This document shows, piece by piece, positions 50,928-57,343 of a DNA stretch of 64,000 nt. Source of the stretch: Prolixibacteraceae bacterium (GTDB lineage Bacteria > Bacteroidota > Bacteroidia > Bacteroidales > Prolixibacteraceae); NCBI GenBank assembly GCA_003457135.1, contig DMSQ01000082.1, forward strand, positions 1 through 64,000. Direction: 5' to 3'. Within the stretch, counting starts at the first letter, position 1, and each line of letters opens with the position of its first letter. The notes beneath the pieces were generated by a model. That model saw nothing but the letters and a program-made list of their open reading frames with translations, had not been told where the DNA came from and searched no databases. The translations under genes and the position numbers were made by a program.

Positions 50928-50983
50928 GACTATATTTTTAGTCAAATAATTGATAAATTATTTGCATGACTAATTTTATAGTC
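50928..50983. promoter_or_regulatory. Operator-like inverted repeats of the second blaI locus
   Basis: GACTA-N6-TAGTC occurs twice, at 50928-50943 and 50968-50983. Between them CAAATAATT and AATTATTTG form a perfect 9 bp inverted repeat (50943-50964). The two GACTA sites are 40 bases apart. They are related to the ACTA-N7-TAGT sites of the first blaI locus but have a spacer one base shorter. They sit 43 bases before the blaI ATG. BlaI binding is inferred. Confidence 0.65.
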
Positions 50984-51025
50984 ATATATTTGTCGTGAAG
51001 GATTGACAATTTTAAATTTACAACT

Positions 51026-51391
51026 ATGCAACTGACAAAAGCAGAAGAACAGGTGATGCAACTTTTATGGGAAATGGGCGAAGGCCTGGTTAAAGATATC
51101 CGCGACCGGTTCGATGAGCCCAAACCCGTGCGCAACACGGTTTCTACCGTACTGCGCATTCTGGAAAAGAAGGAATTTGTATCGCACCGGACATACGGAA
51201 ATGTGCATGTTTACTATCCTTTGGTATCGAAGGAAGAGTATTCAAAAACTCAGCTTTTCGGATTAATGAAAAGCTACTTCAACAACTCATTTCCGGCAAT
51301 GGCTTCGTTTTTTGCCCGCGAAAATGACCTGACCATTCAGGATTTGGAACAATTGATGGAAGAAACCAGACAAGAACTGTCGAAAGACTAA
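51026..51391 (+). CDS. BlaI/MecI/CopY-family transcriptional repressor (second locus)
   Basis: This 121-residue winged-helix repressor begins MQLTKAEEQVMQLLWEM. The recognition segment RNTVSTVLRILEKKEFV is followed by the dimerisation helices. It is a paralogue of the repressor at 24320. It is 11 bases upstream of its M56/TonB gene. Self-regulation through the sites at 50928-50983 is likely. Confidence 0.93.
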   Translation: MQLTKAEEQVMQLLWEMGEGLVKDIRDRFDEPKPVRNTVSTVLRILEKKEFVSHRTYGNVHVYYPLVSKEEYSKTQLFGLMKSYFNNSFPAMASFFARENDLTIQDLEQLMEETRQELSKD

Positions 51392-51402
51392 AACCGAAAA
51401 CC

Positions 51403-53742
51403 ATGGAAGCATTTGCACTCTATTTGTTTAAATCGTCGGTTTGGCTGACGGGTTTTGCTTTGGTTTATGTGTTGTTTCTCCGGAATGAGCGGTTCTTTAC
51501 CCTAAACCGGATTTACCTGGTTTCAGGGATTCTGGGTTCCATCCTTTTCCCGCTTTTCACCTGGCATTACACGGTTTTGATGCCTGTTGTTCCAACTTCC
51601 GAAGTCTTCGAGCCACAGGTTCGGGGAATTGTGGAAGTCAGCGAACCGTTTCTAACACAAAATGTTTTGCTGCTGTTGTTATACATTTCAGGAATTCTTT
51701 TCCTGGTCTTCCGTATTTTAAGGCAAACATTTCCGATTTTTCGGATCATCCGAAAATCAGAAACACATCAGTATCGTTCAGCTAAATTGATCCGCACCGA
51801 TGCCTATCCGGCTTCATTTTCATTTTTCTCGTTCGTATTTGTCAATCCTTCAATCTCTGACACCGAAGCGAACGAAATTGTGAACCACGAATTGGAGCAC
51901 ATCAGGCAACATCACTGGATTGATTTACTGCTATTTGAAATCCTTCGAACCGTGCAATGGTTTAACCCTGCCATCTGGATGTACGGCCATCTGATCAGGC
52001 AAAACCACGAATACCTGGCCGACGAGCGTGCGCTGCAGTGTACCACCAATCCGGCCATTTACCGTGCTGCATTGCTGAACCAGATGTTCGGCGGACCAGT
52101 GATTTCACTGGCCAATTCGTTCAATTATTCACTAAACAAAAAAAGATTTAACATGATGAAACAGACTATAAGTTCTCCTATCCGGAAATTCAAACTTTTA
52201 CTGATTTTGCCGCTGATCGCGGGTGTTTTCTATGCTTTTGCGTCGCCGGAATACAAGTTTATCCAACCAGAAGAGCATTCAACAAATCTTAATCAAGACG
52301 AAAAAACAGTCAAGGGTAAAGTTACCGATGAAAGCGGAAAACCATTGAAAAGCGCGACTATTATCATTTCAGGCACAACAATCGGAACGATAACAGACCA
52401 TGAAGGTAATTTTGCACTGAAAGTAACAGACGATTCACCGATAATGATTTCGTATGTTGGTTTTGAGTCGGTAAAAGTAAATCCTGATTTTGAAAAGGAA
52501 ATGCAGATTACCATGAAAGGAGCAACCATTTCCATAAAAATGGACAATCAGTCACCGGCAGCTGCAAAGAAAGAACCACTGGATATCATGAAATCAAACG
52601 CATTAATCATCGTTGACGGGAAAGAAACCACGAAGGCTGAAATGGAGAAAATAAATCCAAATAACATTGACCGGATTGATGTTCTTAAAAATGGAACTTC
52701 AGTTGAAAAATACGGAGAAAAAGGGAAAGATGGGGTGGTTTTAATAACCATGAAGAAAGGGGAATTCATTGATGGTAAAAGCAATGTTACGAATCTGACT
52801 GGCAATTTTGCTTTGAATTCAATGCGAGATACAACCCCGGAATCCTCGGGACTTCATTTAAGTGCAAAAGAAATTCGTGGCGAATACAAGGATGGAACCA
52901 CTATTTTAAAAGCAGATACCTTTAAGATGGACTTCGCAAAAACTAATTCGCTGATTTTAATTGATGGCAAAAAATCAACAAAAGCTGAAGTTAATCAACT
53001 AAATCCTGGTAAGATTGAATCCATAAGTGTTTTAAAAGATGAATCTGCAACCAGATTGTATGGCGAAAAAGGCAAAAATGGGGTGATTCTGATTACCATG
53101 AAAAAGGGCGAAACTGCCATGAAAAATGAGAAGGTTGAAGTGAAAGTAACCGGTTATGGGGATGGAACAGCCGCAAAGCAATCCGGTCAGACAAATTCGG
53201 GAGTTCAAATCAGAAGTGCCGGAACTTCAAACAATGAATCAAATCCTTTGATTGTTATCGATGGTGTAATTTCGGAGAATCAGGACATGAGTAAGATTGA
53301 TCCTGAAACTATTGAATCGGTTAATGTAATTAAAAATGAAGAGGCGGCAGAGAAATATGGTAAAAAAGCAAAAGGAGTAATCGAAATTACCACAAAGAAA
53401 TCTGGAGATGTTTTTACTATGGTTGAAGAAATGCCTGAATTTCCGGGAGGTGCAGAAGCTATAAATCCTTTCATTAAAGCCAATCTGCAATATCCAGAGA
53501 AGGCTGTAGAAACAGGAATTACCGGGAAAGTGTTTGTAAATTTCATGATCAGCAAAACCGGAAAAGTTGAAAATGTAAAGGTTACCAAAAGTCTTCATCC
53601 GTTGCTTGATGCAGAAGCTGTCAGGGTAATTAAATTAATGCCCGACTGGAAGCCCGGAACTCAGAATGGTGAAAAAGTTGATGTAAAATTTAACCTGCCA
53701 GTTTATTTCCAAAATCCGAACTTCAAACAAAAAGAAAACTAA
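51403..53742 (+). CDS. M56-family (BlaR1-like) membrane peptidase with CarboxypepD-reg, three plug-like repeats and TonB domain
   Basis: The protein is 779 residues. The N-terminal M56 part has membrane segments and HELEH (162-166). After a segment near 265-285 come a CarboxypepD-reg-like domain (about 303-385), three repeats resembling the TonB-receptor plug motif, and a TonB domain (about 670-779). The repeats, at about residues 396-452, 506-565 and 609-665, each have [LI]I[VLI][VI]DG, an [NP]...IE/D-[SR] turn, V[LI]K and a closing YG-[EK]-K-[GA]-x-x-G-V. The protein is longer than its paralogue at 22550 because of these repeats. A signal relay from outer-membrane receptors to BlaI is a plausible role. 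Confidence 0.88.
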   Translation: MEAFALYLFKSSVWLTGFALVYVLFLRNERFFTLNRIYLVSGILGSILFPLFTWHYTVLMPVVPTSEVFEPQVRGIVEVSEPFLTQNVLLLLLYISGILFLVFRILRQTFPIFRIIRKSETHQYRSAKLIRTDAYPASFSFFSFVFVNPSISDTEANEIVNHELEHIRQHHWIDLLLFEILRTVQWFNPAIWMYGHLIRQNHEYLADERALQCTTNPAIYRAALLNQMFGGPVISLANSFNYSLNKKRFNMMKQTISSPIRKFKLLLILPLIAGVFYAFASPEYKFIQPEEHSTNLNQDEKTVKGKVTDESGKPLKSATIIISGTTIGTITDHEGNFALKVTDDSPIMISYVGFESVKVNPDFEKEMQITMKGATISIKMDNQSPAAAKKEPLDIMKSNALIIVDGKETTKAEMEKINPNNIDRIDVLKNGTSVEKYGEKGKDGVVLITMKKGEFIDGKSNVTNLTGNFALNSMRDTTPESSGLHLSAKEIRGEYKDGTTILKADTFKMDFAKTNSLILIDGKKSTKAEVNQLNPGKIESISVLKDESATRLYGEKGKNGVILITMKKGETAMKNEKVEVKVTGYGDGTAAKQSGQTNSGVQIRSAGTSNNESNPLIVIDGVISENQDMSKIDPETIESVNVIKNEEAAEKYGKKAKGVIEITTKKSGDVFTMVEEMPEFPGGAEAINPFIKANLQYPEKAVETGITGKVFVNFMISKTGKVENVKVTKSLHPLLDAEAVRVIKLMPDWKPGTQNGEKVDVKFNLPVYFQNPNFKQKEN

Positions 53743-53746
53743 AACG

Positions 53747-53783
53747 ATAAGGCGATCATCCTCAAACGATCGCCTTATTTTTT
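53747..53783 (+). terminator. Terminator after the second M56/TonB gene
   Basis: ATAAGGCGATC and GATCGCCTTAT form a perfect 11 bp stem with a 10-base loop and six T residues. It begins 5 bases after the stop codon. It is part of the direct repeat at 53749-53804. Confidence 0.9.
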
Positions 53784-53804
53784 GAATAAAAAACGCAAAC
53801 CTGT
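53749..53804. repeat. Direct repeat copy A (terminator plus 11 bases of the rnpB 3' end)
   Basis: It matches 54747-54799 with five substitutions and one 3-base gap. The shared part ends with CGCAAACCTGT, which is the 3' end of rnpB in copy B. After that the sequences diverge. The two copies start 998 bases apart and enclose the Xre-RES module. Confidence 0.85.
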
Positions 53805-53851
53805 TTCGAAAGAAAATCGATTCGTTGAATATCAAGAACAGAATATATTCG

Positions 53852-53859
53852 TACATTTG
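53852..53859 (+). promoter_or_regulatory. -7 element of the Xre-RES module
   Basis: TACATTTG, 22 bases upstream of the ATG. The nearest TTG (about 24 bases further) is spaced a little too far for an ideal -33. Confidence 0.5.
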
Positions 53860-53881
53860 AGCGAATAAATTCCGTTTTGAT

Positions 53882-54268
53882 ATGAGTGCACTTGAAATTT
53901 CAGAAAAAGACTTCCTGACCGGAGCAAGGAATGGTATCCAAAAATCGATGCTTTTGACCATTGCCCGGGAATCGGGATTAACATTGAAGGAACTTAGTTC
54001 GTATTTAAGAATTTCAACCCGGTCGATTCAAGAGAAAGAACCTTCACAATTAATTGCACCAGGTCCCTCTGAACGGGCTTTGTATATTGCAAAGTTGTTC
54101 CAAACCGGAATTGAAACATTTGGCAGTCGCGAAAAATTCCGCAATTGGCTAAATTCAGAAAATCAAGTCATGGGTGGGGAAAAACCCGCTTCTTACCTCG
54201 ACACATTTTCAGGAATTCAGCTTGTTCTGGATGAATTGAACGCTATCGAATACGGATTCTCAGCCTGA
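53882..54268 (+). CDS. Xre/MbcA/ParS-family antitoxin
   Basis: The 128-residue protein has a helix-turn-helix region near the N-terminus (ESGLTLKELSSYLRISTRSIQ split by pattern) and the MbcA/ParS toxin-binding C-terminal domain (DUF2384), with FGSREKFRNWLN and KPASYLDTFSGIQLVLDEL. It pairs with the RES toxin, whose ATG shares one base with its stop. Such antitoxins repress their own operon and neutralise RES-domain NAD+-degrading toxins. Confidence 0.92.
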   Translation: MSALEISEKDFLTGARNGIQKSMLLTIARESGLTLKELSSYLRISTRSIQEKEPSQLIAPGPSERALYIAKLFQTGIETFGSREKFRNWLNSENQVMGGEKPASYLDTFSGIQLVLDELNAIEYGFSA

Positions 54269-54735
54269 TGTTTGTTTACCGGATTGCAAAGAAAGAACAT
54301 TCTGCCATGGATGGGTTTGGTGGAATGTATGGCCCCGGGAGGTGGCACGAAAAAGGAAATTTGGTGATCTACACTTCAGAACATGCTTCCCTTGCAGCAT
54401 GGGAAAAGATCGTTCATGTGGCAAGCTTTGAAAATCTTCCCGACAATCTTTTGCTTGTCAAAATTGAAATACCTGATGAAATAGAAATTCAGACTGTTCC
54501 GCAAATGGTACTGGTAAAAGGATGGAATAGCTACCCATTTAGCAATGAAACAGTTAATTATGGCACTTCATTTCTGCGAAAAAAAAAACACCTTGCACTT
54601 AAAGTACCGTCTGTTATTATTCCGGATGAGTACAATATCATTCTAAACCCTCTTCACCCAGATATAAATTTATGCAAAGTCATTAGCATCGAGCCATTTA
54701 TATTTGACAGGCGAGTTTTAAAAGATCACTCATAG
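54268..54735 (+). CDS. RES-domain toxin
   Basis: This 155-residue RES-domain protein has YRIAKKEH, GGMYGPGRWH (Arg-Trp of the fold), IYTSEHASLAAWE and a closing LNPLHPDINLC. RES toxins consume NAD+ when unchecked. The gene overlaps the antitoxin by one base, and the whole module is enclosed in the direct repeat derived from rnpB. No integrase is nearby. Confidence 0.93.
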   Translation: MFVYRIAKKEHSAMDGFGGMYGPGRWHEKGNLVIYTSEHASLAAWEKIVHVASFENLPDNLLLVKIEIPDEIEIQTVPQMVLVKGWNSYPFSNETVNYGTSFLRKKKHLALKVPSVIIPDEYNIILNPLHPDINLCKVISIEPFIFDRRVLKDHS

Positions 54736-54744
54736 AATAACCAA

Positions 54745-54781
54745 ACAAGGCGATCATTTTTCAACGATCGCCTTGTTTTTT
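54745..54781. terminator. Terminator shared by the RES gene and rnpB
   Basis: ACAAGGCGATC and GATCGCCTTGT form an 11 bp stem with a 10-base loop. A T run on the plus side suits the RES gene; on the minus side it follows rnpB with a weaker T run. It belongs to direct repeat copy B (54747-54799). Confidence 0.85.
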
Positions 54782-54799
54782 GAAAAAACGCAAACCTGT
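54747..54799. repeat. Direct repeat copy B (terminator plus the rnpB 3' end)
   Basis: This is the copy attached to the intact rnpB gene. See copy A at 53749-53804. Only this copy continues into the conserved rnpB 3' core. Confidence 0.85.
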
Positions 54800-55195
54800 A
54801 AGCCGGGTTCTGTATCCCTCTTTCGACGAACCTCTATCATTTATCTACCCGTTCCGTCACCGGAACGATCAAGCAGCCTACCCCTCACGACTTCCGAAGA
54901 ATCAAAACGGGCCGTTCTGTATTCCCCCGAATCCTCGGGGGAAAATCGTGATATATTTGGCTTTGCAACCCGCAAGAGGTACGGCTGGCGATGTTGCCAC
55001 CACCACCGGTGAGCTTTTACCTCACCTTTTCACCCGTTCCCGGTCGTGACACGTCAAAACCAGGTGGTCATTTTCTGTTACCTTACTGCAAGCTTTCACC
55101 CGCCTTCCTGTTAAGAAGTACGATGCCCTGTGTTGCCCGGACTTTCCTCCCCGAGTACTCGGGGCGATAGAGCGGTCTGCACGGCAAAGATGCCG
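54791..55195 (-). ncRNA. rnpB: RNase P RNA (bacterial class A)
   Basis: On the minus strand the conserved 5' core GAGGAAAGTCCGGGC lies at about 55148-55134, followed by AACACAGGGCATCG. The 3' core ACAGAACCCGGCTTACAG ends near 54795. These are the paired P4 strands and flanks of the catalytic RNA, which trims the 5' ends of tRNA precursors. The length of about 400 is normal. The exact 5' end is uncertain by about 15 bases. A terminator follows, and the 3' end is duplicated on the far side of the RES module. Confidence 0.93.
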
Positions 55196-55201
55196 AAAAA
55201 G

Positions 55202-55227
55202 TTCCAGGTTCCAATTCCAAATTCCAG
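55202..55227. repeat. AATTCCA word tract at the rnpB 5' side
   Basis: Four variants of TTCCA(A/G)(G/A)TT follow each other just upstream of rnpB. It is a short member of the word-tract class. Confidence 0.4.
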
Positions 55228-55285
55228 TTTTTCGCACGTTTTCTGGTGTCAGTTTTGCATTCCAACTTGAAAATTAGTTCAATGT

Positions 55286-55317
55286 TTTGGAGTTTACGTG
55301 TATAATAAATATATTTG
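55286..55317 (+). promoter_or_regulatory. Bacteroidota-type promoter of the DUF6364-PIN module
   Basis: TTTG (55286-55289), 20 bases, then TATATTTG (55310-55317). Both boxes and the spacing match. The ATG at 55331 would have a leader of only about 7 bases. Confidence 0.7.
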
Positions 55318-55330
55318 ACGTAAAAAAAAC

Positions 55331-55582
55331 ATGGAATCAAAATTAACCCTAAACTTCGATCAGGAAGTGATCGAAAAAGCCAAGGAATTTGCAGCGGCCA
55401 ACAACATAAGCCTTTCACGATTGACGGAATTTCTTTACCGTCAGATTACATCCGGCAACTACAAAACCATCGAAGATTTTCCGGTTTCGGAATGGGTAAA
55501 TCAGGTTGCTGAAGGGGAAGCTACGTATAAACGACGTTCGAAGAAAGATTTAAAAGACGAATATTTTAATCAGGCCAAATGA
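55331..55582 (+). CDS. DUF6364-family antitoxin (ribbon-helix-helix-like)
   Basis: This 83-residue protein begins MESKLTLNFDQEVIEKAKEFA, then ANNISLSRLTEFLY, which is a ribbon-helix-helix-like DNA-binding region. A C-terminal tail with the pattern EDFPVSEWV and KKDLKDEYFNQ would bind the toxin. Its stop overlaps the PIN gene start by 4 bases. DUF6364 proteins are common antitoxins of PIN toxins in Bacteroidota. Confidence 0.87.
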   Translation: MESKLTLNFDQEVIEKAKEFAAANNISLSRLTEFLYRQITSGNYKTIEDFPVSEWVNQVAEGEATYKRRSKKDLKDEYFNQAK

Positions 55583-56004
55583 GACTTTTTATTGATGCAA
55601 ATATCATCGTTGCAACCTTGAACAAGGAATATCCTTTGTTTACCTGGTCGTCGCGCTTATTGAGCCTTCATGGGAAACGAAACATCGAGCTTTATACTTC
55701 GCCGCTTTGCCTGGCCATTGCCTTTTATTTTTCAACCAAAAAAAGCGGAGAAAAAATCGCGGGAGAAAAAATTGAAATGCTTTGTAAGCATATTGGAATA
55801 ACCACAATCAATGAAAAGGTAACAGTTCAGGCCATCAAAAATAAACTCATCCATGACTTTGAGGATGGAATGGAGTATTATACTGCTATTCAGCACAAAT
55901 GTGATTATATTATTACTGAGAATCAAAAGGATTTTTCTTTTAGTGATATTGAAGTTACTGGATGCGAGGCATTTCTTCAGAGACTTCAAAATAATATTAT
56001 CTGA
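55579..56004 (+). CDS. PIN-domain toxin (VapC-like)
   Basis: This 141-residue PIN-domain protein begins MRLFIDANIIVATLNKEYP (Asp6). FEDGMEYYTAIQHKCDYIITEN carries the later acidic residues, and a final DIEV strand closes the fold. It is coupled to the DUF6364 antitoxin. It is divergent in sequence from the VapC at 49456, so the two modules are not recent copies. Confidence 0.9.
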   Translation: MRLFIDANIIVATLNKEYPLFTWSSRLLSLHGKRNIELYTSPLCLAIAFYFSTKKSGEKIAGEKIEMLCKHIGITTINEKVTVQAIKNKLIHDFEDGMEYYTAIQHKCDYIITENQKDFSFSDIEVTGCEAFLQRLQNNII

Positions 56005-56023
56005 ATGAAAGGCCAAAAAATTG

Positions 56024-56148
56024 GATATTGTGTATTGAATATTCGGAATTGGATATTTACAAATTTCCAATATTCAATATCCAATATTCAATAACCAAAA
56101 TCTTCGCAGACTATTTTTCCCGAAATCCGAAACCCGTATCCCGTTATG
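56024..56148. repeat. Inverted AATATTCAATATCC word tract followed by an AACCCG tract
   Basis: Left words (GGATATTGTG, TTGAATATTCGG) face right words (CAATATTCAATATCC, AATATTCAATAACC) across TACAAATTT. Pairing is imperfect with bulges. A short AAATCCG/AAACCCG/ATCCCG tract follows and runs into the end of the Smr gene (56144). Two word families thus adjoin. Confidence 0.6.
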
Positions 56149-57187
56149 CGTTTTTCAGAATCACCATCGTGGCGCCATATCCGTATTCCTTAAAACTGGC
56201 ATCCTGAAAATAGTATTTCTTGTATTTGGCGCTGAGTTCCTGCCGGATTTCCTGTTTGAGGGTTCCATTGCCAATTCCGTGGATAAAAACAATTCGGCGG
56301 GTGCCATTCGCGATCGCAGTTTCCAGTTCGTTGCGGAACCGGCCCATCTGAATTTCCAGCATTTCGTGGTTCGTCAGTCCTCGTGTATCTTCGAGCAATT
56401 CATGAATGTGCAGATCAATTTCTGTCAGTTCGGGAGAAACCGTCCGTTTAACGACAACTTTTGGCTCATCCTTTTCCTGAACAATTTTCGTCAGATCATG
56501 TTCGGTGAGTTTGGCAACCTCTATTTCCATATCAGGACCGAGCAAGGAAATGACCATGGCATTTTGTGCAAAATACCTGGTTTTCTCATAGCTGTTTTGT
56601 TTGTAGAATTTTACCGGATTCAAATGAATACATTTCAACACCGGAGTTTCTAGCTTCGAAGATTCTTCCAGAAAAAATAAAAGTTGAAACTGGAATTCCG
56701 GAAGATCATTCAGGTCCATACTGGTGAAACTTTCCAGATACCGTTTGCTGTTTGGATTCATTTTGCCCGATTCAACACTTGAGTAAACCTTATTTTTCAG
56801 GTGGCTGTAATTGTAAAGCAAAAAGTTATTACTGTTGTTAATCAGGTAAACCTTCATTTCGCCATCAACCGGGTTGACTTCGTTCTGAGGCACTAATGCC
56901 ATATAAAATTCAGGAACATTCTTACCTGCAATAAATTTGGGTTCAGCTTTGGGTACTTCTTTAATTTTGACCTGTTCTTCCTCTTTTGCGTTCGCACGAA
57001 TCCGGGCAAACCGTTTTTCTGCATTCATCGAAAGAGAATCGTCAATTATCACCAATTCGTTGATCAGGGTTGGGACTTCGAACCCATCGTAATCTTCAAC
57101 AATTACCATCGTTTTGCTGATTACCGATTTGACAACACCACCACCCACGGCATTTAGAAACCTGACTTTATCTCCTGCTTTAATCAT
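56144..57187 (-). CDS. DUF2027/Smr-domain protein
   Basis: The protein is 347 residues from the ATG at 57187 (MIKAGDKVRFLN). The longer frame from 57253 runs through an intergenic word tract and past the promoter and is not used. The N-terminal part is a small beta domain (DUF2027-like); a middle domain is followed by a C-terminal Smr domain with the EIDLHIHEL start and HGIGNGTLKQ. Smr domains bind or nick nucleic acids, and in MutS2 and SmrB they act on branched DNA or stalled ribosomes. The exact role here is unknown. Confidence 0.88.
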   Translation of the reverse strand: MIKAGDKVRFLNAVGGGVVKSVISKTMVIVEDYDGFEVPTLINELVIIDDSLSMNAEKRFARIRANAKEEEQVKIKEVPKAEPKFIAGKNVPEFYMALVPQNEVNPVDGEMKVYLINNSNNFLLYNYSHLKNKVYSSVESGKMNPNSKRYLESFTSMDLNDLPEFQFQLLFFLEESSKLETPVLKCIHLNPVKFYKQNSYEKTRYFAQNAMVISLLGPDMEIEVAKLTEHDLTKIVQEKDEPKVVVKRTVSPELTEIDLHIHELLEDTRGLTNHEMLEIQMGRFRNELETAIANGTRRIVFIHGIGNGTLKQEIRQELSAKYKKYYFQDASFKEYGYGATMVILKNA

Positions 57188-57204
57188 TTTCTGAATATTT
57201 TGCA

Positions 57205-57255
57205 CAAAGCTACGATAATAGACGCAAGACACAAGATAATAGACACAAGACAAAA
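57205..57255 (-). promoter_or_regulatory. Promoter of the Smr gene formed partly from an AGACACAAG word tract
   Basis: The minus strand reads TTG (57234-57232), 19 bases, then TAGCTTTG (57212-57205). The TTG lies in a tract of the word AGACACAAGATAAT that spans about 57212-57255 (words AATAGACGCAAG, ACACAAG, AATAGACACAAG). The word tract therefore supplies the -33 box. Confidence 0.65.
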
Positions 57256-57298
57256 TACCGAAATCTCAAATTAATTCCAGGTTTCGCTTTACATCAAT

Positions 57299-57329
57299 TT
57301 TGACTGAATGCATAGTTTCTGTATTTTTG
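57299..57329 (+). promoter_or_regulatory. Bacteroidota-type promoter of queA
   Basis: TTG (57300-57302), 19 bases, then TATTTTTG (57322-57329). The ATG at 57344 follows by 14 bases, so the leader is very short. The -7 region resembles that at 31551-31572. Confidence 0.72.
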
Positions 57330-57343
57330 GCCGCCAGAAACCT

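Noticed and set aside
53747..54799. Insertion sequence or transposon around the RES module
   Set aside because: No transposase or terminal inverted repeats are present; the bounding repeats are direct and match the rnpB end.
54773..55418. Several open frames over the rnpB region on both strands
   Set aside because: The region has the conserved RNase P RNA cores, so these frames are chance.
57188..57253. N-terminal extension of the Smr protein to 57253
   Set aside because: The extension is translated from an intergenic word tract and includes the promoter; MIKAGDKVRF at 57187 is the family start.
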